A stretch of 42,715 bases of DNA from assembly GCA_022360175.1 (NCBI GenBank), contig JAKSDI010000124.1:1-42715 (forward strand), in the 5' to 3' direction. The DNA is from Chitinophagales bacterium (GTDB taxonomy: Bacteria > Bacteroidota > Bacteroidia > Chitinophagales > Saprospiraceae). The number at the start of each line of letters is the position of its first letter. Within the stretch, counting starts at the first letter, position 1. Below are positions 8,229 through 17,850 of this stretch, in pieces. The position numbers were made by a program, and so were the translations under genes. The notes below the pieces were generated by a model that was given only the letters and a program-made list of their open reading frames with translations, was not told where the DNA came from and made no database searches.

Positions 8229-9704
8229 CTACGGCGCCTCTAACACCCTCCTTGCCTCTTCCATCGAAACGCGCTTCCCATTTTTATAGGCTACAATAAA
8301 CGCATCGGGAAATCCTTTGGATTGGAGCAATAAGCGAGCTTCAAAGGCAGATTGCAGGGTAGAGAAGTTGCGGGCCTGATACTTGTATAAATGATCTTCA
8401 TTGATTACTTCAATTAGATAACCAGTCGATCTCCATTTGGGATCAGATATGTCGATAGGGCTGGGGCTTGCTGCCAGTTGTACATTAAATTGGATATTGA
8501 CCACTTCTTCTGTTTTTCCTTCGGAAGTGAGTACGTGATATACGGGAGGAGCGGTTGAAGAAGCAGGAGTAGAAGGTGGAGATTTTGCAGAAACTCTATC
8601 GGTTGGGGAGAGATTTGTGGTTGGTGATTCGTAATTGGTGATTTGTGGTTGGTGATTCGTGATTGGCAACTGAGGATTGGTGGCTGGTGATTGGTGATTA
8701 GTACTTCCTGAAAATTGTTCATTCTTCCCTTTCACCTCCCCGGACGGATTGTGTGGCAGCGTCCTCACTTTCGCTTCCCAACTTTCCACTTTCTCATTTC
8801 CGGTTCCCACTTCCGAAGCCTGATAAGCTGCAGGAGTTCTCATAGCCAAAGGTTCAGGAATAGGATTGCCTTCTACGATTGCTTTATATTCGCGAAAAGC
8901 ATTAAGCATAGCATAGGCAATTTGTTGTTGTCCTTCCGGCTGCATCAGATAGGCTTCTTCGTCTCGATTGCTCAAAAAACCTGTTTCTACCAGCACACTA
9001 GGCATTGCCGTTTCTTTTAATACCACAAAGCCAGCCTGTTTTACACCCCGGCTTTTTCGACTAATTCCTGCAAAGTGATTTTCGACCCTTTCGGCAAATA
9101 GTATACTTTGTTCCAGATAAGCGTTTTGAAACATGCTTAATAAGATATGTCCTTCTGGAGAATTTGGATCGTAATCATAATGCTTTTCGTAATTGTCCTC
9201 CAGTAAGATAGCAGCGTTTTCTCTTTTAGCTACTTCCAGATTGTGATCAGCAGTATGTAGTCCCATTACATAGGTCTCAGAGCCGTGAGTAGCTTTGGAG
9301 CCTGGCATATAATTGCAATGAATGGAAATAAACAAGTCTGCATGATTGCGATTAGCAATAGCTGCCCGTTCATGGAGAGGGATAAAAACATCTTTATCAC
9401 GTGTAAGAATGACGTTCAATTCAGGGTATTGAGTCCTGACTACTTTAGCAAATTCGAGGCTAATAGCCAGTGCCAAATGCTTCTCTCTGGAGTTCCCTCC
9501 AAGACAACCAGGATCGTGCCCGCCATGGCCGGCATCAATAACAATTGTTTTTATCTGGTAATCTTTTTTCGCAATTATGCTTTCTTTGATAACTTTGCCG
9601 ACTACATTAGTATCGGGAAAGGATAATGAAAAGTTAAACCCCGATAATGTTATCGGCAAAAGGAAGGTCAATAGCGTTTGTAAGAACGTGTTCGCTTTCA
9701 TCAT
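8229..9704 (-). CDS. N-acetylmuramoyl-L-alanine amidase (Amidase_3) with SPOR-like C-terminus
   Basis: 491 residues; signal peptide (about 1-28). The Amidase_3 domain (about 52-270) carries the zinc ligands H60 (DAGHGG), E74 (REKHL) and H129 (ISIHCN) and the catalytic E240 (LVETGFLSN). It cleaves the amide between the lactyl group of MurNAc and the stem peptide during cell separation. Residues ~320-365 are a Pro/Gln/Asn/Thr-rich linker with heptapeptide repeats. The last ~75 residues ([20 protein letters not shown] onward) look like a SPOR-type domain that binds denuded septal glycan. Its 5' end is 11 bp from the divergent lptD start. Confidence 0.93.
   Translation of the reverse strand: MMKANTFLQTLLTFLLPITLSGFNFSLSFPDTNVVGKVIKESIIAKKDYQIKTIVIDAGHGGHDPGCLGGNSREKHLALAISLEFAKVVRTQYPELNVILTRDKDVFIPLHERAAIANRNHADLFISIHCNYMPGSKATHGSETYVMGLHTADHNLEVAKRENAAILLEDNYEKHYDYDPNSPEGHILLSMFQNAYLEQSILFAERVENHFAGISRKSRGVKQAGFVVLKETAMPSVLVETGFLSNRDEEAYLMQPEGQQQIAYAMLNAFREYKAIVEGNPIPEPLAMRTPAAYQASEVGTGNEKVESWEAKVRTLPHNPSGEVKGKNEQFSGSTNHQSPATNPQLPITNHQPQITNYESPTTNLSPTDRVSAKSPPSTPASSTAPPVYHVLTSEGKTEEVVNIQFNVQLAASPSPIDISDPKWRSTGYLIEVINEDHLYKYQARNFSTLQSAFEARLLLQSKGFPDAFIVAYKNGKRVSMEEARRVLEAP
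8613..8701 (-). repeat. 7-nt tandem repeat inside the amidase linker
   Basis: On the coding strand the unit is (C/T)AATCAC with variants, repeated about 12 times. Seven is not a multiple of three, so three units make 21 nt and the protein shows a 7-residue period: [28 protein letters not shown]. The same unit occurs outside genes at 28432-28458. The repeat also opens a second frame, which is why a long overlapping reading frame exists at 8414-8722. Confidence 0.8.
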
Positions 9705-9715
9705 AGCACAACTAA

Positions 9716-12451
9716 GTGATTAAGTCCTTGAAAACAAAGTTACCAATAATAATTTTAACCATTTTACTTTCAGTGCCCTATCTGAATGCACAGGAGAGGG
9801 ATACGCTAATACAGCCACTGGAAGTACTTCAGGATACCGTGCCAGCTAATGATTCAATTGCCCAGGCTGATAGCCTAAACAATTCATCTGATAGCTTGCT
9901 TGTACCAGTTCGCGAATCTTTCAGTTTATCAAAAGATTCTTTGGATGCACCTGTTGATTACTCCGCTACCGACTCCATGATATATGATATCGCCGGACAA
10001 AAGATACACCTCTTCGGTAATGCAGAGGTAAAATATACTAGCATCAACATGAAAGCGGATCACATCGTTTTCGACTGGGCAACCAATGTCGTAACTGCAC
10101 GGGGGCTTCCTGATAGCACCGGCATGATAGCTGGAAAACCAGAATTTTCTGATAATTCCCAGAGCTTCACCGCCGATAGCATGAAGTATAACTTCATTAC
10201 CCGCAAAGGTATTGTTTATGATGTTACAACAACACAAAATGATGTAGTTGTTCATGGTACCCGCTCTAAATTTATATCTACTTCACTGGATACGACAGAT
10301 GAAGTGCAGAATATCATATATAGCAAGGATGCCCTTTTTACAACCTGCACACATGACCATCCTCATTTTGGTATTCGCAGTAGTAAGCAAAAGGTAATAC
10401 CTAATAAATTAGTAGTAGTAGGAGCTTCTAATTTGGAAATCATGAATATTCCTACTCCTTTATGGTTGCCTTTTGGCTTTTTTCCACTATCACAGGGACG
10501 GCGTACAGGCCTTCTGTTTCCTAAGGAATATCAATATTCTCCGCAGTGGGGGTTTGGTTTGGAAGGAATAGGCTGGTTTTTCCCCTTAGGTGATCATTTC
10601 AACTTACAACTGACAGGGGATATCTATGTGAAAGGAACCTGGGGAATACAAGCCAGGTCAGATTATGTAAAACGTTATAAGTATAGCGGTAATCTGGATA
10701 TTGGATATGATGTGCGTCGGAGTGAAGATAGTGAAGGGGTGATTACACGACCTCGTTCTTTCCGTTTTGCCTGGTCACACCGCCAGGATCGGTCTGCACA
10801 TCCGACCAATACTTTTGGCGGCTCTATTAATATCCAGACGAATGGTTATCAGAGCCGGGTATATAATGATGAAAGGGTATTGAATAATCAATTGAACTCT
10901 AATTTATCATTTAATAAAAATTGGAAAGACAAACCACTTAGCTTTAATACCAGCCTGAATCATAGTCAGAATACAGCTACTAATCAGGTGAGCATTAGCT
11001 TTCCTACTGTCAATTTCCAGACGCAGGCTTTATATCCGTTTAAACGAAAAGAAACCCAGGGTAAAGAGAAGTGGTATGAGAGTATTACATTCCGTTATCA
11101 AGGAGAAGCAAGAAACCGTTTTCAGGCAACGGATACTACTTTGTTTTCTCAACAGACACTGGAAGATGCTCAATTTGGTGTACAACAATCTGTTAGTTCA
11201 GGTACCTCTATTAAACTGTTTAAATACCTGAATTTAAACCCAAGCGTCAACTATGAGGAAGTATGGTACATGAGGACTTTGCGCAAAAACTTTGAAGAAG
11301 GCCTGGTAGTCGATACGAGCTTTGACTCTGGGGTCACTACTTTAGATACTACCTCCTTTGGTACTATTACAGAAGATGTAGTTACCGGTTTTGAATCCTT
11401 CCGTGAATTTAGAGCTGCCCTAAGTTTAACCACTCAGGTTTTTGGTACCATACAATCGAAAAAAGAGAACAGTTGGTTTCAGGGATTCCGCCATACATTA
11501 AAACCGAGCCTTTCACTTGCTTTTTCACCAGATTATGGTGCACAGGAAATGCGGTATACCAAGATGGTGCGTGACTCCTCATCTCTTGATACACTGTCTT
11601 ATTCTATCTATAGTGATGGTATATATGGTGGCCCTCCAACCTCCGGCAAGCAAATGGCGCTTAACTATAGCTTTAATAACATCTTTGAAGCCAAGTTGCG
11701 CTCAAAGAAAGATTCAACCGATAAAAAAGTAAAACTCTTTGATAATATTGTAGTAAGCGGTAACTACAATTTCGCAGCAGATTCTTTGCAGTGGAGCCAG
11801 ATAGGGATAAGTGGTACTACCCGCTTTTTCAAAGGTATGACTACGCTACGTGTCCGCACAGTGCTTGATCCCTATGCTGTTGATGAAAATGACCGTAGGA
11901 TCAATCAGTTTCAGCGGAATAAAAATGGGCAACTATTGCGCTATGATAATACAAGCGCAAGGTTTAATACTAATATCACGGTGAAAAAAATTCGTGAGTT
12001 ATTCATGGGGCAGGAAGAAGAAGTGGTAGAAGATGTAACCGATGAACTGGAAAAGAATCGTAGAGAAGAAGAGCGCTTTGAAGAAACCGACTTTCTAAGC
12101 CTCTTTGAAAACTTCCGTATCAGCCATAACTTCTCTGTAGACTGGATCGGCCTACCTGACGGACGTGATACCCTCCTGGTAGGTACCCACTCTATAAACT
12201 GTAGTGGCAATATCCAGCTAACCGAAAACTGGCGCATCAATATTGGCAACTTTGGTTATGACTTTAAACGCAAAGGCATCACCTATCCTTCTTTAGGCTT
12301 TAGCCGGAACCTACACTGCTGGGAGCTGGGCGCCAACTGGCAACCTACCCGTGGTACTTATAGCTTCTACATTCAGGTGAAACCAGGTAGCCTGGACTTC
12401 ATCAATATCCCTTACAATCAAAATAATGCGGATGCCCGGGCTGTTTTTTGA
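9716..12451 (+). CDS. lptD: LPS-assembly outer-membrane protein LptD (OstA-like)
   Basis: 911 residues from GTG 9716; TTG 9728 (giving [15 protein letters not shown]) is an equally good start, and no ATG is available. After the signal peptide comes an acidic spacer. An OstA/LptA-like beta-jellyroll follows (about 90-190: [20 protein letters not shown] and later [15 protein letters not shown]). The rest is a long beta-barrel with alternating strands, including the LptD-type [20 protein letters not shown] segment. LptD inserts lipopolysaccharide into the outer leaflet. Length fits Bacteroidota LptD homologues. The divergent amidase gene begins 11 bp away, so the promoter of this gene must lie inside the amidase coding region. 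A terminator follows at 12510. Confidence 0.85.
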   Translation: MIKSLKTKLPIIILTILLSVPYLNAQERDTLIQPLEVLQDTVPANDSIAQADSLNNSSDSLLVPVRESFSLSKDSLDAPVDYSATDSMIYDIAGQKIHLFGNAEVKYTSINMKADHIVFDWATNVVTARGLPDSTGMIAGKPEFSDNSQSFTADSMKYNFITRKGIVYDVTTTQNDVVVHGTRSKFISTSLDTTDEVQNIIYSKDALFTTCTHDHPHFGIRSSKQKVIPNKLVVVGASNLEIMNIPTPLWLPFGFFPLSQGRRTGLLFPKEYQYSPQWGFGLEGIGWFFPLGDHFNLQLTGDIYVKGTWGIQARSDYVKRYKYSGNLDIGYDVRRSEDSEGVITRPRSFRFAWSHRQDRSAHPTNTFGGSINIQTNGYQSRVYNDERVLNNQLNSNLSFNKNWKDKPLSFNTSLNHSQNTATNQVSISFPTVNFQTQALYPFKRKETQGKEKWYESITFRYQGEARNRFQATDTTLFSQQTLEDAQFGVQQSVSSGTSIKLFKYLNLNPSVNYEEVWYMRTLRKNFEEGLVVDTSFDSGVTTLDTTSFGTITEDVVTGFESFREFRAALSLTTQVFGTIQSKKENSWFQGFRHTLKPSLSLAFSPDYGAQEMRYTKMVRDSSSLDTLSYSIYSDGIYGGPPTSGKQMALNYSFNNIFEAKLRSKKDSTDKKVKLFDNIVVSGNYNFAADSLQWSQIGISGTTRFFKGMTTLRVRTVLDPYAVDENDRRINQFQRNKNGQLLRYDNTSARFNTNITVKKIRELFMGQEEEVVEDVTDELEKNRREEERFEETDFLSLFENFRISHNFSVDWIGLPDGRDTLLVGTHSINCSGNIQLTENWRINIGNFGYDFKRKGITYPSLGFSRNLHCWELGANWQPTRGTYSFYIQVKPGSLDFINIPYNQNNADARAVF

Positions 12452-12509
12452 TGGACTACGCAAATGGATCTTAGTATACATTTGTAACTAAACATACATA
12501 AAAAAAGAC

Positions 12510-12545
12510 AAAGCTCTGTCCATCATATATGGGTAGGGCTTTTTT
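12510..12545 (+). terminator. Rho-independent terminator after lptD
   Basis: The stem is AAAGCTCTGTCC (12510-12521) with GGGTAGGGCTTT (12531-12542), all 12 positions pairing with three G-U wobbles. The loop is 9 nt and a T run follows. Confidence 0.75.
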
Positions 12546-12731
12546 ATGAAACGTAAGTTTATCGTGTTTTAAAGCCTGGAATAAAAAATCAACTAGGCCG
12601 GATGACTTCTGCTAAATCGTGTTATTATCTTTCACAGAAGGAGTGATATTGAGGAAGAGATTTTGCGCACATCTAGAAGAGTAATACGTAGAAATGTAAA
12701 AAATGAAGTTCGTAGAAATTAATTTTATGAT

Positions 12732-13583
12732 GTGAGGAATATTCTAATTTTTATTATAGTCGTATTTCATATGTGTATTTTTTTTACTGGATGCCAGGTT
12801 CAAACTGATATCCCAGTAGATACGGCTATAAATTCAAATCATAAAACAAGGTATACTAGTTTAAATAAGGACTATTTATGGTGTCATAATTGTAAATTCC
12901 TTAAGCATGTAGATGCTACTATAGAAACACTGGATATATATGATCGATCTTGCACATTACCTAATACCTTATCTGGTTTTCATCATCTCAAGAACCTATA
13001 TATTAGTTCTCTTAATTTGAGATTTGAAGAGGAAATGTTCTATTTAGATGCTCTTGAAGAATTGAGTATCCATTATATTGAGTACGATAAACCACCTGCT
13101 TTTATTTTCAATAATTTTAATTTAAAATTCTTGCTGTTGAGGCTCTCTGATGAAGAGGGCTTGACGCCCGATTTTATAAAACTGAAGAATTTAAAAACGG
13201 CTAATTTGACTTTCAGGCATTTTGATTTTTCTTCGGATAGGCTTCTGGTAATTAAGGAGTTAAAAAAGTTAAGTATAGATGTTAAGAATGAATCTTATAA
13301 TCAATTACCTAATGAATTTGGAAGTTTTGATAAGCTTGAACAGTTAAAATTAGATATTGATTTGGATGGGGATATTTCAACTCTTGCTAAGCTGCCAAAT
13401 TTGAAATATTTATGGGTTAATAGCTTATCAAATTTTGATGAAAATTTAGATGAGCTTCAAAAACTTAAGCACCTTAAAGGTTTTTTTGTGGAAAATATGT
13501 CTATAGAACATAGAGCGCAGCTTGAAAAGATAGTACCTATTATACCTTATCATAAATGGCCTGCTTTATCGGATAGTCATTAA
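12732..13583 (+). CDS. Lipoprotein with CxxC motif and leucine-rich repeats (paralogue 1 of 3)
   Basis: 283 residues from GTG 12732; the ATGs just upstream are out of frame. The signal peptide ends in lipobox FTGC (C21). A short block RYTSLNKDYLW..C..C carries C51-HN-C54. Leucine-rich repeats of about 22-24 residues follow (LKNLYIS, LEELSIH, LKFLLLR, LKTANLT, LKKLSID, LEQLKLD, LKYLWVN). The C-terminal block KLKHLKGFFVENM ends near a conserved Trp-Pro. The two following genes share this whole plan. Function unknown; an envelope lipoprotein with a protein-binding LRR surface is inferred. The CxxC could bind a metal or form a disulfide. Confidence 0.8.
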   Translation: MRNILIFIIVVFHMCIFFTGCQVQTDIPVDTAINSNHKTRYTSLNKDYLWCHNCKFLKHVDATIETLDIYDRSCTLPNTLSGFHHLKNLYISSLNLRFEEEMFYLDALEELSIHYIEYDKPPAFIFNNFNLKFLLLRLSDEEGLTPDFIKLKNLKTANLTFRHFDFSSDRLLVIKELKKLSIDVKNESYNQLPNEFGSFDKLEQLKLDIDLDGDISTLAKLPNLKYLWVNSLSNFDENLDELQKLKHLKGFFVENMSIEHRAQLEKIVPIIPYHKWPALSDSH

Positions 13584-13875
13584 TTATTGTTTACAATAAT
13601 CTATTGATTTATATTGAACCTAGGTGTATCATTAGATCTAGAACAGATTCCAATGGACAAGTTGTACTTACACCGGCACAACTTTGAATAATTAATTCAT
13701 CAACTACAGAACCTAACTATCAAATGAGTAGGGTACATAAATCAGATCAGTAATAATAGGGTAGCAAAGCGGACTAGATATAGGAAAATTGGACCTCTAG
13801 TTAGTACTCGATTTAGAGGAAGGGGAGAACAAAGAAAGCTATTCGCAGCTTTGATTAACTCATAACCTTAAGGTG
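13584..13875. other. Intergenic region with small hairpin and possible gene debris
   Basis: ATTATTG/CAATAAT at 13583-13600 forms a 7-bp hairpin just after the stop, too AT-rich to be a sure terminator. Short open stretches (for example GVSLDLEQIPMDKLYLH near 13622-13672 and a basic stretch near 13755-13865) lack starts and may be gene debris. I recognise neither. Confidence 0.3.
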
Positions 13876-14796
13876 ATGGAAATCAGTAGATCGATCATAA
13901 AACTTTTAGTTGTTCTTGTTTCAGTTATTTGCCTTCTGTTTTCGTGTACAGTCGGAAAAAACTATGAGCTAGTATTAGATTTAGACCCCCAAAGTAATCT
14001 GCCCATACGATATGCTAGCATAGATTCAACTATAGTGGTTTGTGAAGACTGTAATTATTTGAAATTTGTAAATCGTCCTGTTAAAGAACTTTACTTGGTG
14101 GGTAAGAAATGTGTAATCGACGATTCTGTAAGCCCAATACTTATGGAAGATTTGCAATACTTAGTGTCTTTTCCAGGCAAGATGTATTTGGAGACCACTC
14201 TAGATAGTCTTATATCTCTTAGAGCGTTTTCAGTCCATTATCCATTTTATGATTTTCTTCCTGGATTCTTGTCTAAAAACAAACACTTGAGACATTTACT
14301 AATTAGACTAGAAGATGAGTCAGCAATTACTATCGATTTAAATAGTTTTGATAGCCTACGTTATTTTGCAGTTGAATTCAATAGAATTGATGAATTTCCT
14401 GAGCAAATATTGACCCTCAAAAGCATTAAGAGCTTGAGAGTTTGGGTAAAAAATGGCCCTATTAGTAAGCTTATTCCAACCGAAATATCACAACTTAATA
14501 CGCTACAACAATTGGAAGTGGATGTTGATATTTGTGGAAATATAGATGTGTTTTCTCAAATTCCGAATTTGGAATATTTACTTGTATCGAGTTTTTCTGA
14601 TCTTGATCTATTATATAGTGAACGTGCAAAACTTCAACATTTAAAAGGCTTTGATATAGTTGGTTTAAATGATGAGGAATTTGAAGACCTTGCTAAATTT
14701 TTACCAATGGTAAAACGGAGAGATTGGCCTAAGTATATGTACAAGAAAACTATGAAAAGGGATGTTCGGGATGCCATTGAACATAATGGAGGATAG
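13876..14796 (+). CDS. Lipoprotein with CxxC motif and leucine-rich repeats (paralogue 2 of 3)
   Basis: 306 residues from ATG 13876; a GTG immediately before is also possible. Lipobox LFSC puts the lipid on C24. The same plan as its neighbours follows: RYASIDSTIVVC with C56-ED-C59 then YLKFV, leucine-rich repeats (LRHLLIRL, LRYFAVEF, IKSLRVWV, LQQLEVDV, LEYLLVSS), and the C-terminal block KLQHLKGFDIVGL ending RRDWPKY. It is followed after 3 bp by paralogue 3, so these two form an operon. A short basic tail after the shared block is specific to this copy. Function not recognised. Confidence 0.8.
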   Translation: MEISRSIIKLLVVLVSVICLLFSCTVGKNYELVLDLDPQSNLPIRYASIDSTIVVCEDCNYLKFVNRPVKELYLVGKKCVIDDSVSPILMEDLQYLVSFPGKMYLETTLDSLISLRAFSVHYPFYDFLPGFLSKNKHLRHLLIRLEDESAITIDLNSFDSLRYFAVEFNRIDEFPEQILTLKSIKSLRVWVKNGPISKLIPTEISQLNTLQQLEVDVDICGNIDVFSQIPNLEYLLVSSFSDLDLLYSERAKLQHLKGFDIVGLNDEEFEDLAKFLPMVKRRDWPKYMYKKTMKRDVRDAIEHNGG

Positions 14797-14799
14797 TCT

Positions 14800-15636
14800 A
14801 TGAAAAAAAAGTGGCACATCATATTATTAAAAATTATACTTACTCTTTTTACAGGAGCCTGTAAAAGCGTTCAGCCTATTCCTGTTATAGAAGACCCATA
14901 TGCAGAAGGTTCTATTAGGTATGTCGATGAAGGGAAAAAAATACTTTATTGTCTAAAGTGTAAAAAGCTTCGCTTGGTTACTCCAAGTACAAGGGAAATA
15001 TATATTGTCGCAGGGAATTGTGTGATCCCTAATGAAGTCAAACAACTACCACATTTAGAAACGCTTCTTATTGATGCTAATAAATGTAAAATTGACACGA
15101 CTACCAGATTTAAAAAGCTTAAGAGGCTGAGATTAATTTCTCAAAGCTTAGAATCTATTCCTAATTGGATTATTAGCTGTCCACAGCTAGTTTCCTTAGA
15201 CATTGCACTGGATGATGAGCAATCGATTAATTCATCAATTTCTCAACTAAAGAACTTAGAAAAACTATATGTAAAATTTGATAAGCTACGAATGTTTCCC
15301 AATGCACTAATAGATTTGAATCTCCTTGAATCTCTCAATATAGAGATGAAGAATAGAAAAAGCATAGAGATTATTTTGCCTGGGAGTATAAAGAAAATGG
15401 AAAATCTTGAATCCTTATCGTTGCCAATTAAGCTAAACCATTCTACCTTAATAGCCATTACTGGCCTGAAAAATTTAAAGTATCTCGAAGTTGAAAGCTT
15501 ATCCGATGACCTTCCATTAGAAGTTCTCTACCAGAACTTAGGTCAATTGAAAGGATTTTATGTTATAAACACCCATGAAAAATTGGATGGAAACAGATTA
15601 AATTTAATATCGCCAGATAGATGGCATGACAATTAA
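14800..15636 (+). CDS. Lipoprotein with CxxC motif and leucine-rich repeats (paralogue 3 of 3)
   Basis: 278 residues; the ATG is 3 bp after the stop of paralogue 2. The signal peptide ends in TGAC (lipid on C21). RYVDEGKKILYC carries C51-LK-C54, followed by KLRLV. Leucine-rich repeats follow (LETLLID, LKRLRLI, LVSLDIAL, LEKLYVKF, LESLNIEM, LESLSLPI, LKYLEVES), then LGQLKGFYVINT and a terminal DRW. Divergence from its neighbours is high in the loops but the plan is intact, which argues for an old duplication under selection rather than a recent copy. Confidence 0.8.
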   Translation: MKKKWHIILLKIILTLFTGACKSVQPIPVIEDPYAEGSIRYVDEGKKILYCLKCKKLRLVTPSTREIYIVAGNCVIPNEVKQLPHLETLLIDANKCKIDTTTRFKKLKRLRLISQSLESIPNWIISCPQLVSLDIALDDEQSINSSISQLKNLEKLYVKFDKLRMFPNALIDLNLLESLNIEMKNRKSIEIILPGSIKKMENLESLSLPIKLNHSTLIAITGLKNLKYLEVESLSDDLPLEVLYQNLGQLKGFYVINTHEKLDGNRLNLISPDRWHDN

Positions 15637-15835
15637 TTGATAACGAAAAAAGGGGAATAGATAAATCAATCCATAAGCAAAAAGCAGGCTCGATTGACAG
15701 GGGAGAGCCATATACCCACATTGAACCATACTACTAATAATGTATACTTTAAGTGATCTGCGATCACGAATTATTGATTAATAAGCCAGGAATTTTATAG
15801 AAGATACTCTGCTTTATAATGAGATGATGGACACA

Positions 15836-16267
15836 ATGAAGTACGTATATGTATTGCTTTTATTTGCTTTTCCCTCTTGTCTTTTTGGGCAGGTTATAGA
15901 TAGTGTGGATATATATTATTTGCCGTGGAACTTCAGCATTGAAGGTGAAATAACAGAAGATATCATTAAAAACGATCCGGATTATTCTAAGCATATACGG
16001 ATATATGATCAAAAACAAATCGATGATTTAATGATTAGTTTGTCTATACTAAATTTATGGCCTCAAACAAACTTGAGAAAGAAGTTTATTCCTAGAATGA
16101 TTATTGAATTTCATTCCCATGCCAGATATCATGATCCGGGGTCTGAAAAAATCACACTTGTTTTGAGTTTAGATGCTCGTAGGAACTTGCTTTATAAAGA
16201 AACGCTATATTATAGGAATATTTCTCTGGAGGCATGGCTTGAAGAAAATGTATTTAAAATTAAATGA
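15836..16267 (+). CDS. Small exported protein of unknown function
   Basis: 143 residues from ATG 15836; in-frame ATGs at 15824 and 15827 would add four residues before the signal peptide. MKYVYVLLLFAFPSCLFGQ is a signal peptide with a cleavage site near LFG-Q. The mature part is an alpha/beta mix (VDIYYLPWNFSIEGEITEDI and later RMIIEFHSHARYHD). No catalytic motif or family recognised. It lies 199 bp after the third LRR lipoprotein on the same strand and may belong to the same gene group. The gap 15637-15835 holds no gene. Confidence 0.65.
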   Translation: MKYVYVLLLFAFPSCLFGQVIDSVDIYYLPWNFSIEGEITEDIIKNDPDYSKHIRIYDQKQIDDLMISLSILNLWPQTNLRKKFIPRMIIEFHSHARYHDPGSEKITLVLSLDARRNLLYKETLYYRNISLEAWLEENVFKIK

Positions 16268-16465
16268 GATTATTTTTCTATTCAAATAGGAGGCATTAAA
16301 AATATTATAATGAAACATAGATGGCGTGAATTACTTCATACCCACTCTATATGACTGGATAAATAATTTAGAAATAAGACATTAGTTTGATTAAATCCGC
16401 ATAAAATATTGTCTGAATTTACCAGAGTGATGATGCAGGTCACCAATGATGTTCCAGGAAAGAAA

Positions 16466-17695
16466 TTAAAGCACCACAGCCTCCCCATTCTGGTCCAGCA
16501 ATTCAAAAGAGGCTACTTCGCCCAGGCCTAAAAATTTGAAGCGCAAGCCAACGAACCGGCCCATGCTTTGAGCATAGGAGGAGGAAAATACTTCTTCACC
16601 ATCGATGAGAATGCTGAGCTTTTTCTGTTCATTGATGATTTCTACTGCTGTGAAATCGCTGAAATCAGCCCCAAAGGCCGAAAGGTCGTGCTCTTTTCCA
16701 CTTAAGTAGACATCATTGAGCATTAGGTTATTATTAGAGCTGCAACCAGGCTTGGAAAAGGGAATGATCATGGCTCCATCTGTACCGATAATGTATATAC
16801 GACTGGATTGGCAAACAGCCCATTTATCATCATAGGCAGTTCGAATATTGGTCTTTAAATGAAAATCATCTCCGGAGACATTTCCTAAATCATTGATATA
16901 GTGATAGGCAATCACTAGAGGTTCTTTAGAGTTGGATATTTCATTTTCAATGCTTATAGGGGAATGCAGCTTTTTATCGAGACTGCTTTGAGGCGTAAAA
17001 TACTTTGGTATAGGCTCATATTCTATGGTGCCCAGCCAGCCATTGCTTCGCAAAAATAAATCATGTTTCCTTATCGCTTCTCCATTGACCATCAATTTGG
17101 CTTCAAAATAGCCCGGGAAGTAATAAATACCTGTAGCCTGCTTTTGATCCTTTTTGATGCTAATCGTTTTTGTAGGATCCCAATATTGCTGGATTTGCAG
17201 GCTGTTTGATTGTACCGATTTTAGATCGAAGTCAAAAACCACAGAATTGGGATAGGTATTGGTCACTGATCGGCTAGAGAAGGTAATCCCTTCCGGGAGG
17301 GGAGGAGGGGGGCTAACTGGCCTGTTGGCAATAAGAAGCACCACGATAAAAGCCGCAAAAAAGCCAATGGTACCATATATGAATTTGTGAGAAAGGCCTT
17401 CTTTTAAACTTGTAGGCCCAACCGGTTCGGCAAACTTAAAGGCCCGCCAATTTTCAAATCCTAAAAACCGGGATAGAGCATCCAATGTCGTAATGCTTGG
17501 AGTACCATCATATTTCAGAACTCCAAAAAAACGTTTTAGAGTAGTTGGGCTAAGCTTTATTTCAGTTACCTCAAAGACCTTCTGAGATAATTCAGAAAAC
17601 ATAGAACTATGCCATTGATCGGCAGTTCCCCATGCCAGTTTTTTGATTAGATCTGATTGAAGTCGATTGATTTCAGCCGGGTGTACTTTAGACAT
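16466..17695 (-). CDS. Membrane-anchored putative DNA-binding sensor with extracytoplasmic domain
   Basis: 409 residues. Residues 1-88 are cytoplasmic and helical with a helix-turn-helix-like stretch (EIKLSPTTLKRFFGVLKYDG and TTLDALSRFLGFENWRAFK), a form I recall from many Bacteroidota proteins. One membrane helix follows at about 104-124. The periplasmic part (about 130-409) is beta-rich; its last half resembles a concanavalin/LamG sandwich (ILIDGEEVF..., GRFVGLRFKFLGLGEVASFE). This looks like a one-component sensor in which an outer ligand-binding domain controls the inner HTH. It is divergent from a secreted gene with the same kind of sandwich (17851-18972). DNA binding is inferred, not shown. 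Confidence 0.7.
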   Translation of the reverse strand: MSKVHPAEINRLQSDLIKKLAWGTADQWHSSMFSELSQKVFEVTEIKLSPTTLKRFFGVLKYDGTPSITTLDALSRFLGFENWRAFKFAEPVGPTSLKEGLSHKFIYGTIGFFAAFIVVLLIANRPVSPPPPLPEGITFSSRSVTNTYPNSVVFDFDLKSVQSNSLQIQQYWDPTKTISIKKDQKQATGIYYFPGYFEAKLMVNGEAIRKHDLFLRSNGWLGTIEYEPIPKYFTPQSSLDKKLHSPISIENEISNSKEPLVIAYHYINDLGNVSGDDFHLKTNIRTAYDDKWAVCQSSRIYIIGTDGAMIIPFSKPGCSSNNNLMLNDVYLSGKEHDLSAFGADFSDFTAVEIINEQKKLSILIDGEEVFSSSYAQSMGRFVGLRFKFLGLGEVASFELLDQNGEAVVL

Positions 17696-17850
17696 AATTA
17701 CTCATTCTAATTGCACCGCTAAGTTGCGACTTTATTTGCCTTTGCACAATAATGAATGAACTTGAATCGAAATGTTGGGCTGCTGAAATAGCTTCCAAAG
17801 CCAGATCATGATATATATGCAGTATCAAAGGATCAAAAAATAATTGTCTT

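Noticed and set aside
8414-8722. 102-codon frame overlapping the amidase on the same strand
   Set aside because: It is kept open by the 7-nt repeat, which reads through in other frames; the amidase frame has the true domains.
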